Below are positions 36,532 to 46,223 of a DNA stretch of 64,000 bases, piece by piece. Position 1 is the first letter of the stretch. Each line of letters starts with the position of its first letter. This DNA comes from Alphaproteobacteria bacterium (GTDB lineage: Bacteria > Pseudomonadota > Alphaproteobacteria > Caulobacterales > Hyphomonadaceae): NCBI GenBank assembly GCA_016125405.1, contig WGLW01000008.1:62001-126000 (forward strand). The letters are read 5' to 3'. Made by a program: the position numbers and the translations under genes. The notes beneath the pieces were generated by a model. It was not told the DNA's origin. It searched no databases and saw nothing but the letters and a program-made list of their open reading frames with translations.

Positions 36532-37440
36532 ATGGCCGACGGAGCCGCCAAGCACGACTACCACCTGGTGAAACCCAGCCCGTGGCCGATTCTGGCTTCG
36601 ATCGGCGTTCTGCTCCTCTTCCTGGGTGGCGGCGCTTACATGAAGGGCATCTTCGGCATTCCGAAGGGAACCTGGTGGGCGCCTCTGCCGGGCGTGGCAT
36701 GGCTGGCTTGGGTGCTGACCGGTTGGTGGAGCGATGTTCTCAAGGAGAGCCGGGGCGGCGACCACACCGAAGTCGTGCAGATTTCTCTCCGCTACGGCAT
36801 GGCGCTGTTCATCGCCTCCGAGGTGATGTTCTTCGTCGCGTGGTTCTGGGAATTCTTCGAGATGGCGATTTTCCATCAGCTTCGCGCCAATGGACATTTC
36901 GACCTCGCGAACCCGGATCTGGAAGCGCTCAAGGGCTGGAGCAACTGGCCCGTCACGCAGATCACGCCGGATGGCGCGAAGCAGCTTCACACCTTCAATC
37001 CCTTCGGTCTTCCGCTCGTCAACACGCTGATTCTGCTGCTTTCGGGAACCACGGTGACCTGGGCTCACCATGCCTTGCAGGTGAATGACCGTACGTCCGC
37101 CAAGATCGGCCTGCTTCTGACCATCCTGCTCGGCATGTCGTTCACGTTCTTCCAGGCGATGGAATATTCCGAAGCCAAGTTCACCTTCGACGGATCGCTG
37201 TACGGTTCGGCCTTCTTCATGGCGACCGGCTTCCACGGCGCTCACGTCATCATCGGTACGTTGTTCCTGATCGTGTGCCTGGCGCGCCTGCTCACGGGCG
37301 GCATGAAGCCAAACAAGCATCTCGGTTTCGAATTCGCAGCCTGGTATTGGCACTTTGTCGACGTCGTCTGGCTCTTCCTGTTCGTCTTTGTGTACGTCGC
37401 TCCCACGTTGGTCTGGCCGGGCGGCGCCGAACCCGGCTGA
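36532..37440 (+). CDS. ctaE: cytochrome c oxidase subunit III
   Basis: A 302-residue subunit III with seven transmembrane helices. The family motif ISLRYGMALFIASEVMFFVA carries the glutamate associated with lipid and proton-antenna function, and later GFHGAHVIIGTLFLIV and WYWHFVDVVWLFLF are diagnostic. The N-terminus DYHLVKPSPWPILAS matches the standard start of helix I. It stabilises subunit I during turnover. The stop is followed by 98 bp before the next annotated ATG, with an AGGAGG in between. Confidence 0.98.
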   Translation: MADGAAKHDYHLVKPSPWPILASIGVLLLFLGGGAYMKGIFGIPKGTWWAPLPGVAWLAWVLTGWWSDVLKESRGGDHTEVVQISLRYGMALFIASEVMFFVAWFWEFFEMAIFHQLRANGHFDLANPDLEALKGWSNWPVTQITPDGAKQLHTFNPFGLPLVNTLILLLSGTTVTWAHHALQVNDRTSAKIGLLLTILLGMSFTFFQAMEYSEAKFTFDGSLYGSAFFMATGFHGAHVIIGTLFLIVCLARLLTGGMKPNKHLGFEFAAWYWHFVDVVWLFLFVFVYVAPTLVWPGGAEPG

Positions 37441-37538
37441 GTCACTCGGCTAAACCGCCAGACGTGAACCGGCATTTCCGTTCGGCCGTTGGATGAGGAG
37501 GCATCGCCATCGTCGCCGTCTCGCCAATTTCGGCCGGC

Positions 37539-37868
37539 ATGAGATGTCGGTGCCCGAATTGCGGCGAGGGCCGCGTCTTTCGGGGGTTCCTGACATTCAA
37601 GACGAGGTGCGAGGCTTGCGGAGCTGATCTGTCGGTCGCCGACGCAGGTGACGGTCCAGCCTTCTTCGTCATGTTCGCCGCGCTGATCGTGATCGTGCCC
37701 GCGGCGATGCTGACGGAACTGGCTTTCCGCCCGCCAGTCTGGGTTCACATTGTTCTCTGGCCGCCCGTCGTCTTCGCGTTCTGTCTGGCCCTGTTGAGGC
37801 CCTTCAAGGCGACCTTGTTCGCCCTGCAATGGCGTCATAAGGCTGGGCAGGCCAAGCTTGAGGACTAG
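37539..37868 (+). CDS. DUF983 small zinc-ribbon membrane protein
   Basis: A protein of 109 residues from the ATG at 37539. The N-terminus has a zinc-ribbon-like pair, RCPNCGEGRVFRGF and RCEACGADLS, and two membrane helices follow (about residues 41-62 and 67-88). DUF983 members are common beside oxidase genes in alphaproteobacteria; their role is unknown. The start is doubtful: the ATG has no ribosome binding site, and the only strong one, AGGAGG at 37496-37501, lies seven bases before ATC at 37509. Initiation there would add VAVSPISAG-type residues before the Met, resembling other family members. Confidence 0.85.
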   Translation: MRCRCPNCGEGRVFRGFLTFKTRCEACGADLSVADAGDGPAFFVMFAALIVIVPAAMLTELAFRPPVWVHIVLWPPVVFAFCLALLRPFKATLFALQWRHKAGQAKLED

Positions 37869-37900
37869 GCGCTGGGCTTGCTGAAGCATAAACCCCGCTG

Positions 37901-38638
37901 ATGTCCTTTCGTCCCCTCCCGGTCCTGACTCTCCTCACGATCCCTATGCTGGCGGCCCTGATCTGGCTGGGCGTCTGGCAAATCCAGCGGGCGCAGTGGA
38001 AGGCCGGTCTGATCGCCGACTACGAGAAGATGTCGGCGTCCACACCCGAACCGCTCGACGAGGTTTTGTGCTCTGCGAAGTCCAGTGCAGACGGGATGAT
38101 CGGGCGGCCCGTGGCGGGCGCTGACGTGCGCTCCGACATGCTGTCCAAGGCCTTGCCCGGATTTATCCGGATGTTTGGTCAAAACGCGGCCGGGGATTCC
38201 GGCTGGCTTCTGCTGGCCGCGGCGCCAGCGCCGCAGTGCCTGGGCGAGCCTGTACTGATCGAAGCGGGCTTCGAGACACTCAATCACGTCCAGACTATAT
38301 ATGCCGAGCAACCTCACGCGCCGGCTCGATACCTGGTTGAGCCATGGCCGCACCGAAACATGTTCGCCCCCGCCAACGCGCCGGATGTCAACGACTGGCA
38401 CTGGTTCGATGGGCCAGCCATCGCCGCGCACCTCGGCGCTCCCGCGCTCAATGACGAGATTTACCTTTCTGTCGTGGCGGGCCTGCCTGACGAACTCACC
38501 TCGGTGCCCCCCTCGCGGCACATCGGCTATGCAGTGACCTGGTTTGGAATGGCCATCGCTCTGCTGGTCATATACGGCATTTTCCACGTTCGGGCCGGGC
38601 GGCTGGCCTTCGGCAAGCGGGATTCTGAGAGCACATGA
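37901..38638 (+). CDS. SURF1 family oxidase assembly protein
   Basis: A 245-residue membrane protein with a helix at each end (about residues 7-25 and 212-230) and a periplasmic domain between. The start LLTIPMLAALIWLGVWQIQRAQWK has the GxWQxxRxxxK motif of SURF1, and the C-terminal HIGYAVTWFGMAIALLVIY is the matching final helix. SURF1 (Shy1) helps insert heme a into subunit I. It follows DUF983 by 32 bp and overlaps thrC by ATGA. Confidence 0.93.
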   Translation: MSFRPLPVLTLLTIPMLAALIWLGVWQIQRAQWKAGLIADYEKMSASTPEPLDEVLCSAKSSADGMIGRPVAGADVRSDMLSKALPGFIRMFGQNAAGDSGWLLLAAAPAPQCLGEPVLIEAGFETLNHVQTIYAEQPHAPARYLVEPWPHRNMFAPANAPDVNDWHWFDGPAIAAHLGAPALNDEIYLSVVAGLPDELTSVPPSRHIGYAVTWFGMAIALLVIYGIFHVRAGRLAFGKRDSEST

Positions 38639-40020
38639 ACTACGTATCCACGCGTGGAAATGCACCAGCGGTCGACTTTGTGTCGGCCAGTCTGGCTGGC
38701 CTGGCGCCGGATGGAGGGCTTTATTCTCCGGAGACGTTTCCAGAAATTGCCCGCCCGGGTGTTTCCGCCACCTATCCCGATATCGCCGTTCGCATCCTCA
38801 AGGCGTTCGCCGGGGACAGTCTCGATGAAGAGATCATCCGCGGACTTGTCGACCGCGCCTATGCGCCGTTCGCCCACAAATCTGTTGCGCCGTTGACGCA
38901 GGTCGGCCCTGGCCGATGGATGCTCGAATTGCATCACGGGCCGACGCTTGCGTTCAAGGACGTGGCGATGCGCCTTATCGCACAGCTTTATGATCATATT
39001 CTCGGCGAGCGCGGCGAGCGGATGACGATCCTCTGCGCCACCTCCGGCGACACCGGAGGCGCCGCGGCGGCGGCCTTTGCTGGATCTTCAAATGTAGATC
39101 TCGTGATCCTGCATCCGCTGGATCGGGTTTCGCCAACGCAGCGGTTGTTCATGACGGCGACCGGCGCCAGCAATGTGCACAATCTCGCACTTGAGGGGGA
39201 TTTTGACGGAACGCAGGCGATCCTCAAACGTCTTCTCGCGGACGAGCAGTTCAGGCGGCGGACGCACCTCGCAGCGGTCAATTCCATCAATTGGACGCGC
39301 GTGGCGGCACAGTCAGTCTATTTCGCACAGGCACAGGCTCAGCTCGGGGCCGAAACCCGAATTCGTTTTGTCGTGCCGACTGGAAATTTCGGCGATGCAT
39401 TGGCTGGGTATGTGGCGGCGCGGAGCGGGTTGCTGACAGGTTTTGAATGCGTCGCCGCAGTGAACGCCAATGATGCGCTGGCGCGCCTGCTGGAAGGCAA
39501 CGCGCTTACACGAGGCGCCACACAGCCGACGTTGAGCCCGGCCATGGATATCCAGTTGCCGAGCAATTTCGAAAGGTTGCTTTTCGAGGCGGCAGGACGC
39601 GATGGCGCGATCGTCGCGCGAGCGTACGACCAGCTGGCCGCCACGGGAAAATCTGACTTGCCGAAGGAGGCCATCCGCAGCCTTGGCGAAATGGGACTTT
39701 CGGCGGAACGCGTGAGCGACGCCGAGACGCTCGAGGAAATGCGGCGCACTCATGCAGAAACGGGCTGGATTGTTTGTCCGCACACGGCGGTGGGCCTCGC
39801 CGCGGCGCGTCGCGGAGAGTTTCCGGAGGGCGCCATCGTCACCCTTGCAACGGCTCATGCAGCTAAATTTCCCGAAACCGTCGAAAAAGCGTTGGGCGTG
39901 CGCCTGGACCTTCCCGAAAGGGCGGCGGACTTCGCGACACGGCAGGAAGTGTTCGCCGTCGGGCCAATGAGCGAGGCTTTTGTCCGGGATCGAATAGATT
40001 CGATTGTTCGAGGCCGCTGA
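38635..40020 (+). CDS. thrC: threonine synthase
   Basis: A 461-residue pyridoxal-phosphate enzyme that converts O-phosphohomoserine to threonine. The PLP lysine lies in HHGPTLAFKDVAMRLIAQL near residue 109, and the phosphate-binding segment ATSGDTGGAAAAAFAG follows. The N-terminus YVSTRGNAPAVDF is typical of the long proteobacterial type. It overlaps SURF1 by four bases and is followed two bases later by an M16 peptidase. The link from oxidase assembly to thrC is a conserved order rather than an obvious functional one. Confidence 0.97.
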   Translation: MNYVSTRGNAPAVDFVSASLAGLAPDGGLYSPETFPEIARPGVSATYPDIAVRILKAFAGDSLDEEIIRGLVDRAYAPFAHKSVAPLTQVGPGRWMLELHHGPTLAFKDVAMRLIAQLYDHILGERGERMTILCATSGDTGGAAAAAFAGSSNVDLVILHPLDRVSPTQRLFMTATGASNVHNLALEGDFDGTQAILKRLLADEQFRRRTHLAAVNSINWTRVAAQSVYFAQAQAQLGAETRIRFVVPTGNFGDALAGYVAARSGLLTGFECVAAVNANDALARLLEGNALTRGATQPTLSPAMDIQLPSNFERLLFEAAGRDGAIVARAYDQLAATGKSDLPKEAIRSLGEMGLSAERVSDAETLEEMRRTHAETGWIVCPHTAVGLAAARRGEFPEGAIVTLATAHAAKFPETVEKALGVRLDLPERAADFATRQEVFAVGPMSEAFVRDRIDSIVRGR

Positions 40021-40022
40021 GC

Positions 40023-41288
40023 ATGGGAGCGTTTTCACGCGACGTGCTGACGCTGCCCAACCGCGCCCGACTGGTTTTCGATCCCATGCCAGGTCTCCGG
40101 ACCACTGCCTTGGGTGTTTGGCTCGGCGCGGGCGCCAGGTACGAACGTGCGAATGAAAACGGATTGGCGCACTTTCTGGAGCACATGGCTTTCAAATCGG
40201 CGGGTGGTCAAAACGCCTTGCAGATTGCGGAGTTCGTCGAATCCCGCGGCGCCGTGATGAACGCCGCCACGGATTACGAGCGGACCAGCTATACGATGCG
40301 ATGCCTCGAGGGCGACGCAGCCGACATGCTGAACGTGGCGCTCTCGCTGGTCTTTGCTCCCGATCACCCTGAGAACGAGATCGAAAGAGAGAAGGGCGTT
40401 GTTCTCCAGGAGATCGGCGAGTCGTCGGATCAGCCGGACGATCTTGTATTCGAGCTGTCTCAAGCTGCCGCGTATGGTGATCATCCGTTGGGTCGACCGA
40501 TACTGGGCACGCAGCAAACGCTCCAAGGCATAAAGCGGTCGAACCTGTTTGAATTTGCTGAGGCGAACTATGCGCCGGCGCGCACGGTCATTTCTGTAAC
40601 CGGCGCGTTCGATAAATCGGCAATTGAGGATGTCGTCCGGAAGTGGATGGATGGGCGGCAGGAACGGGAGGCGCCAGCGGTGGAGCCTGCGCACTCGCCT
40701 GCCGCGCGATGGCATGCCGAAGCGCGTGATGTTGAGCAATGCCATCTGGTATTGTCGCGTCCGGCGCCGGCATCAACTTCTGATGACAGGTTCGCTGCGC
40801 GGTTGTTTGCCGAGATATTCGGCGGCGGCATGGCCTCGCGTCTCTTCCAGCAGGTGAGAGAGGAAAGAGGCCTCGCCTACACCATCGATGCCACCTGCGA
40901 TCAGTATAGCGACGCTGGACGGTTGACTGTGTATGCGGGCTGCGCGCCGGAGGACGCCATGGACGTGGCGAAGATAACAGCCTCCATATGGGGCGATCTG
41001 GCCTCTGCAGGTCCAACCCGGGAGGAACTGGCTAGGGCCAAAGCCGTCATGAAAGCCCAGTTCGCCATGTCTGCCGAGGCGCCGGCCATGCGCGCGGGCT
41101 CTGCGGCCTACGAATTGCTCACCTTTGATCGCCTGATCGAGATTGAAGAGATACTCGACCGCATCGACGCCGTGGACCGCGCCGACGTGCAACGTATTGC
41201 TGGCGAAGCCGTTGCAGGAGTCGCGTCCGCCGCCGCCGTAGGACCGCGCGCTGGACTTGGCGTTGCGGAGGCGTTTTTGTCCCTTTAG
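40023..41288 (+). CDS. M16 family zinc peptidase, MPP-beta-like, cytosolic
   Basis: A 421-residue peptidase close to the mitochondrial processing peptidase beta subunit and its alphaproteobacterial relatives. The zinc motif HFLEHMAFKSAGG starts at residue 50, and the third ligand is the Glu in ENEIEREKGVVLQEIGES. The second domain has the FGGGMASRLFQQVREERGLAYTI-like loop needed for substrate binding. There is no signal peptide, unlike the exported M16 pair at 15.6-18.3 kb. It begins two bases after thrC, as in many relatives. Confidence 0.94.
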   Translation: MGAFSRDVLTLPNRARLVFDPMPGLRTTALGVWLGAGARYERANENGLAHFLEHMAFKSAGGQNALQIAEFVESRGAVMNAATDYERTSYTMRCLEGDAADMLNVALSLVFAPDHPENEIEREKGVVLQEIGESSDQPDDLVFELSQAAAYGDHPLGRPILGTQQTLQGIKRSNLFEFAEANYAPARTVISVTGAFDKSAIEDVVRKWMDGRQEREAPAVEPAHSPAARWHAEARDVEQCHLVLSRPAPASTSDDRFAARLFAEIFGGGMASRLFQQVREERGLAYTIDATCDQYSDAGRLTVYAGCAPEDAMDVAKITASIWGDLASAGPTREELARAKAVMKAQFAMSAEAPAMRAGSAAYELLTFDRLIEIEEILDRIDAVDRADVQRIAGEAVAGVASAAAVGPRAGLGVAEAFLSL

Positions 41289-41318
41289 TCGTTCCAGTGG
41301 TTTAAGGACATCGGTCTT

Positions 41319-42392
41319 ATGCCAATCCTGAACGCCGATTCCGCTGTGCACGCCGCCGGAGCCGCCGTCTGGACCTGGCACGGCGCAGATGGACGCCTCT
41401 CCATTCGAGCGGAAACCGGTGGTCCATTGTCGTCGCTGGATGGAGGCTGGCGCATCGCAGCGTTCCTGGAGCAGATTGACGGGCTTACACGGTCGCTTGT
41501 CGCAGCACAGCTCAATTCCGGGTCAGCCGGCGATCCGGTTGATGCCCGGATTATGTTGATCGACGGGCGCCGTGCGCATTTTGTCGGATCCTTTTACGAC
41601 CGCGACATGGCGCGAGGTTTGATCGTCACCTCGGAAGGCTTGGGACCAAGGCCGTCGGCCGAGACAAATGTGGAGCCCGTTTTTCAGCCGATCCGCAGGC
41701 TGGATGATCTTTCTGTCGCCGGGTTCGAGGCGCTGGCGCGCTTCCGGGCTCCCGATGGCCGATTGGTCGGAGCTGAAACGTTGGTCGGGTTGGGGGGAGA
41801 CACGGACTGGACCGCGATCGCGCCGGTGATGCTTCGGAAGTCGGCCGAAACACTATCAGCGTTGCGCTCGGAGGGGCGGACCCCCTTCATGCAGGTCAAC
41901 CTGTCCGCCGCAGAGATTGCCCGTCCATTGCTGGTGGAGGAGATCGCCGCCATCATCCGGGAAGCGAGATTGCCGCCGGGCCATTTGCGCGTCGAACTGA
42001 CCGAGCAGGCGGCGTTGCGCGATTTCGAGGGAGCGTTGGGCGCGTTGGCGGCGTTTCGCGCGGCTGGCGCCGGAATTGTGCTGGACGATTTCGGCGCGGG
42101 CCATTCATCCTTTGCCTGGCTGGCGGAAATTCCAGCGGACGGGGTGAAACTGGACCCCAAACTGATCCGAATGGTCAGCCAGCCCCGGGCGCGGCGCATC
42201 CTGGCCGCGCTGGCCGCCCTGATCCGGGATCTCGGCATGACCGTGACGGCCGAGGGCATAGAGGACCCGGCGACCGCCCCGGACCTGCGCGCCATGGGAT
42301 GCGATTTTGTCCAGGGATACGCCTACGATCTGCCCATGCTCGCCGGGGACATGACGGCGGCCTATGACCCGCTGGCCATTCCGCCGGCTTGA
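41319..42392 (+). CDS. EAL-domain cyclic-di-GMP phosphodiesterase, probable
   Basis: A 357-residue protein with an N-terminal region of about 120 residues resembling a PAS-type sensor and a C-terminal EAL domain. Catalytic features are present: FEALARF near residue 133, MQVNLSAAEI, ELTEQAAL, LDDFGAGHSSFAW, the lysine in GVKLDPK and the late TAEGIEDP. Thus it should hydrolyse c-di-GMP. There are no membrane helices and no GGDEF domain, so it is a cytosolic enzyme whose N-terminus senses an unknown signal. It is 30 bp after the M16 gene and may share its transcript. Confidence 0.92.
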   Translation: MPILNADSAVHAAGAAVWTWHGADGRLSIRAETGGPLSSLDGGWRIAAFLEQIDGLTRSLVAAQLNSGSAGDPVDARIMLIDGRRAHFVGSFYDRDMARGLIVTSEGLGPRPSAETNVEPVFQPIRRLDDLSVAGFEALARFRAPDGRLVGAETLVGLGGDTDWTAIAPVMLRKSAETLSALRSEGRTPFMQVNLSAAEIARPLLVEEIAAIIREARLPPGHLRVELTEQAALRDFEGALGALAAFRAAGAGIVLDDFGAGHSSFAWLAEIPADGVKLDPKLIRMVSQPRARRILAALAALIRDLGMTVTAEGIEDPATAPDLRAMGCDFVQGYAYDLPMLAGDMTAAYDPLAIPPA

Positions 42393-42461
42393 CGGGGCGG
42401 GGTGACGATCCCGCCGAACGCCGCTAAAAGCTCGGCTCCACCGCATTTCAAGGCATGGCAC

Positions 42462-43946
42462 ATGACCGCGCGCATCCCCTATGTTCTCACCGGCGCCACA
42501 GGCGACTGGGAAGTCGTAATGGGCCTCGAAGTCCACGCGCAGGTCGCCTCGAAGTCCAAGCTGTTTTCTGGCGCGCCGACCGCGTTCGGCGCTGATCCCA
42601 ATACGAATGTGTCGCTGGTGGATGCCGCCATGCCGGGCATGCTTCCCGTGATCAACGAGTATTGCGTCGAGCAGGCGGTAAAGACCGGCCTCGGGCTTAA
42701 TGCGCAGATCAACCTATGGTCGCGGTTTGACCGCAAGAACTATTTTTATCCGGATCTGCCCCAAGGCTATCAGATTTCACAGTTCAAGCATCCGATCGTA
42801 GGCGAGGGCTCGATCGATGTCGAAGCCGATGAAGGCTATACCTTCACCGTCGGCATCGAGCGGCTACACCTTGAACAGGACGCAGGTAAGTCGATCCACG
42901 ATCTTGATCCCGACGCGACATATGTCGATCTCAACCGGTCGGGTGTTGCGCTTATGGAGATTGTCTCCAAGCCGGACATTCGCTCGCCGGCCGAGGCGGC
43001 CGCCTATGTCAAGAAACTTCGCTCCATCCTGATCGCGCTAGGAACGTGCGACGGCGACATGGAGAAAGGCAATCTGCGCGCCGACGTGAACGTCTCGGTG
43101 CGCAAGGCCGGTGAAGCATACGGCACGCGCTGCGAGATCAAGAACGTCAACTCCTTCCGGTTCATCCAGCAAGCCGCCGAGTATGAGGCGCGTCGCCAAA
43201 TCGAGATCATTGAAGACGGCGGCGCGATCGAACAGGAGACGCGCCTTTACGATTCGGCGACTGGAGAAACGCGCTCCATGCGTTCGAAGGAAGACGCCCA
43301 CGATTATCGCTACTTTCCGGATCCCGATCTGTTGCCCCTGGAACTCGTCCAATCCTTCGTAGACGAAGTGAAAGCCGGACTTCCGGAGTTGCCCGATCAA
43401 AAGCGCGCGCGATTTGTTCGTGATTATTCTTTGAAGGACTATGACGCAGGCGTGCTCGCCGGCGACGCCGACAAGGCGGCCTACTTCGAGACGGTGGCGC
43501 GAGGACGAGACGCGCGCCTTGCGGCGAACTGGGTGACGCAAGACCTGTTCGGCTATCTCAACAAGGAAGCCCTCAATGTCGCCGGCTCTCCGGTTACGGC
43601 GGAGCAACTTGGCGGGCTGATCGATCTGATTTCGGACAACACGATTTCGGGCAAGATCGCGAAGGACGTGTTCGCCAAGATGATCGCCACGGGCGACGCA
43701 GCCGCTGTGATCGTGGATCGCGAAGGCCTGAAACAGGTAACTGACGCGGGCGCGATTGAACGCATCGTGGACGAAATCATGACTGCCAATCCGGGTCAGG
43801 TTGAGCAGGTGAAAGCTCAACGCGCGGCGGGCCATGGAAAGCCCAAAGCGCTGGGCTGGTTTGTGGGCCAGATCATGAAGGCATCAGGCGGCAAGGCAAA
43901 TCCTCAGGCCGTGAATGAAATCCTGCTCAAGAAGCTTGGGCTCTGA
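42462..43946 (+). CDS. gatB: aspartyl/glutamyl-tRNA amidotransferase subunit B
   Basis: A 494-residue subunit of GatCAB that amidates misacylated Glu-tRNA-Gln or Asp-tRNA-Asn. The opening [20 protein letters not shown] and the kinase-like [18 protein letters not shown] are diagnostic, and the C-terminal YqeY-like tail ends [15 protein letters not shown]. The ATG at 42462 is chosen for homology and a nearby AAGG; an in-frame GTG at 42402 would add 20 non-conserved residues. gatA and gatC are not in the window. Confidence 0.97.
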   Translation: MTARIPYVLTGATGDWEVVMGLEVHAQVASKSKLFSGAPTAFGADPNTNVSLVDAAMPGMLPVINEYCVEQAVKTGLGLNAQINLWSRFDRKNYFYPDLPQGYQISQFKHPIVGEGSIDVEADEGYTFTVGIERLHLEQDAGKSIHDLDPDATYVDLNRSGVALMEIVSKPDIRSPAEAAAYVKKLRSILIALGTCDGDMEKGNLRADVNVSVRKAGEAYGTRCEIKNVNSFRFIQQAAEYEARRQIEIIEDGGAIEQETRLYDSATGETRSMRSKEDAHDYRYFPDPDLLPLELVQSFVDEVKAGLPELPDQKRARFVRDYSLKDYDAGVLAGDADKAAYFETVARGRDARLAANWVTQDLFGYLNKEALNVAGSPVTAEQLGGLIDLISDNTISGKIAKDVFAKMIATGDAAAVIVDREGLKQVTDAGAIERIVDEIMTANPGQVEQVKAQRAAGHGKPKALGWFVGQIMKASGGKANPQAVNEILLKKLGL

Positions 43947-43987
43947 ACGATTTTGGCGGGCCCGGAATTGCCCGCTATCGCCTCACC

Positions 43988-45046
43988 ATGAACATCGACG
44001 CGTTTGATTTTGAGCTGCCCGAAGACCGCATAGCCCTGCGGCCTGCCAATCCGCGTGACAGTGCGAGATTGCTGGTCGTGCGCGGGCCGGAAGGCATCCT
44101 GGAAGACTACACAATGCGGGATCTGCCCGGGCTCTTGAGGGCGGGGGATATTGTCGTGACCAACAACACCCGCGTGCTCAAGGCTGCCCTGAAGGGGCGA
44201 CGAGCGTCCCGGGAGTTGGACGGCGCCGATGTGGCGATCGATTTCAACCTCAATCGGCAATGTGCGCCAGATCGGTGGTCCGCATTTGCCAGACCGGCTA
44301 AGCGACTGAAGGTCGGGGACGAAGTGCGGTTTGGTGACGCGTTGACGGCGCGTGTTTCAGGCCGGAGCGAGGGCGGCGAAGTCGAACTGCTGTTCAACCG
44401 TGGTGGAACGGACCTCTCGGTGGCGATTGAAGCATGCGGAGAGATGCCGCTGCCGCCCTACATTACATCGAAGCGTGCCGCGGACGAACGGGACATCGAA
44501 GACTACCAAACAACGTTTGCGAACGAGGTCGGTTCAGTTGCGGCGCCCACTGCGGGTCTTCACTTCACGCCAGAGCTACTCAGCTCACTGCAGTCTGCCG
44601 GCGTCCAACGCGAGACCGTTACGCTGCACGTCAACGCCGGCACATTCCTTCCCGTGAAGGCCGAGCGCACCGAAGATCATATCATGCATCCGGAATTCGC
44701 TGTGCTCGAAGAAAGCGCTGCGAGCGTCATCCGGAGTGCGCGTTCCGCGGGCGGTCGGTGCATTCCGATCGGAACAACCGCGCTGCGCACGCTGGAGAGC
44801 GCGGCGGCGAATGGAGATTTACTGCCATTTGCCGCGGACACGTCGATATTCATCACGCCGGGCCATCAATTTAGAGCCGTCGACGGGCTTCTTACGAATT
44901 TTCACCTTCCGCGTTCGACGCTCTTCATGCTCGTTTCAGCGATGATGGGATTGCAACAGATGAAACGCGCGTACGCCCACGCCGTCGCCAATGGCTATCG
45001 CTTCTTTTCTTATGGCGATGCATGCCTGTTGCTTCCGAATGGCTGA
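43988..45046 (+). CDS. queA: S-adenosylmethionine:tRNA ribosyltransferase-isomerase
   Basis: A 352-residue enzyme that transfers the ribose of SAM to 7-aminomethyl-7-deazaguanine in tRNA, making epoxyqueuosine. The start [20 protein letters not shown] and the inner [31 protein letters not shown] and [15 protein letters not shown] are family motifs. It overlaps tgt by eight bases, so the two queuosine genes form one transcript and are translationally coupled. Confidence 0.97.
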   Translation: MNIDAFDFELPEDRIALRPANPRDSARLLVVRGPEGILEDYTMRDLPGLLRAGDIVVTNNTRVLKAALKGRRASRELDGADVAIDFNLNRQCAPDRWSAFARPAKRLKVGDEVRFGDALTARVSGRSEGGEVELLFNRGGTDLSVAIEACGEMPLPPYITSKRAADERDIEDYQTTFANEVGSVAAPTAGLHFTPELLSSLQSAGVQRETVTLHVNAGTFLPVKAERTEDHIMHPEFAVLEESAASVIRSARSAGGRCIPIGTTALRTLESAAANGDLLPFAADTSIFITPGHQFRAVDGLLTNFHLPRSTLFMLVSAMMGLQQMKRAYAHAVANGYRFFSYGDACLLLPNG

Positions 45047-46157
45047 ATTTCCGTTTCATATCCTTGCGCGCGATGGTGCGGCCCGGTCCGGACAGATTGT
45101 TACGCCTCGTGGCGATATCGCGACCCCGGCTTTCATGCCGGTGGGCACGGCTGCGACCGTCAAGGCGCTTTATCTCGACCAGGTTCGCGCAGCCGGCGCC
45201 GACATCATTCTAGGCAACACCTATCATTTGATGCTGAGACCGACTGCGGAACGCATCCATCGCCTGGGTGGGCTGCATAGGTTTATGGGCTGGGCCCACC
45301 CGATTCTGACCGACAGCGGCGGGTATCAGGTGTTTTCACTGTCCGATCTGCGGAAGGTGAAGGAAGACGGCGTCGAGTTTCGGTCGCACCTGGATGGTTC
45401 GAAGCACGCGTTGACGCCGGAGCGGTCCATCGAAATCCAGGCCGATTTGCTGGGCGCCGACATATCGATGCAGCTGGACGAGTGCGTGGCCAACCCTTGC
45501 GAGAAGTCCCTTGCGAGTGAAGCCGTTCAGCGCTCTGCGCGCTGGGGTGAGCGATCAAAAGCTGCGTTCGGCGCTCGGGAGGCTCAGGCGCTTTTCGGCA
45601 TTGTACAGGGATCGACTTATCCGGATTTGCGTCGTGAAAGCTCAGCCCGCGTGGTCGAAACCGGATTTGACGGATATGCCGTGGGCGGCCTGGCTGTTGG
45701 CGAGGGTCATACAGCCATGTGCGATACGCTGGAACTTACGACGCCGCTTTTGCCGGAAGGTCGTCCGCGCTACCTGATGGGCGTTGGAAAACCTATCGAT
45801 CTGGTCGAGGCAATCGCGCGCGGCGTCGACATGTTCGATTGCGTGCTGCCAACGCGATCGGGCAGGCATGGACAGGCTTGGACGTGGGATGGGCCGATCA
45901 ATCTCAAGAACGCGAAATTCGTTGAGGACGACAGTCCGCTGGATCCGGCGTCGGATTGCCCCGCCAGCCGGGATTATTCCAAGGCGTACCTCAACCACCT
46001 GTTTCGCGCCGGGGAATATCTCGGGGCGATGCTGCTTTCCTGGCACAATATAGCGTTCTTCGAGGCGCTAATGACCGAGGCGCGAAAAACTATTGGTCAA
46101 GGCCGCTTTGAACTCTGGCGTCGGGATCTCGTCACACGCTGGTCGTCAAGTGACTGA
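45039..46157 (+). CDS. tgt: queuine/preQ1 tRNA-guanine transglycosylase
   Basis: A 372-residue TIM-barrel enzyme that swaps G34 for preQ1 in GUN-anticodon tRNAs. The base-binding [29 protein letters not shown] and [11 protein letters not shown] are intact, and the nucleophile aspartate lies in [14 protein letters not shown]. The zinc site is altered: the usual CxCxxC reads SDCPAS (45955-45972), so only the middle cysteine and the later histidine in SWHN remain. The barrel may still fold without zinc. ATG at 45039 gives normal length; earlier in-frame starts lie inside queA. Confidence 0.95.
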   Translation: MAEFPFHILARDGAARSGQIVTPRGDIATPAFMPVGTAATVKALYLDQVRAAGADIILGNTYHLMLRPTAERIHRLGGLHRFMGWAHPILTDSGGYQVFSLSDLRKVKEDGVEFRSHLDGSKHALTPERSIEIQADLLGADISMQLDECVANPCEKSLASEAVQRSARWGERSKAAFGAREAQALFGIVQGSTYPDLRRESSARVVETGFDGYAVGGLAVGEGHTAMCDTLELTTPLLPEGRPRYLMGVGKPIDLVEAIARGVDMFDCVLPTRSGRHGQAWTWDGPINLKNAKFVEDDSPLDPASDCPASRDYSKAYLNHLFRAGEYLGAMLLSWHNIAFFEALMTEARKTIGQGRFELWRRDLVTRWSSSD

Positions 46158-46201
46158 AGCGGGGTGGATGCCCGTGCATCTGGGCGCCCCGCTACCAACG
46201 T

Positions 46202-46220
46202 CAGGTTTCTTGAAAACCTG
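46202..46220. terminator. hairpin between convergent tgt and DUF2336 genes
   Basis: CAGGTTT (46202-46208) pairs with AAACCTG (46214-46220) around the loop CTTGA, midway between two convergent genes whose stop codons are 66 bp apart. It could serve both strands. No long T tract follows on either strand, so the assignment is tentative. Confidence 0.4.
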
Positions 46221-46223
46221 GAC

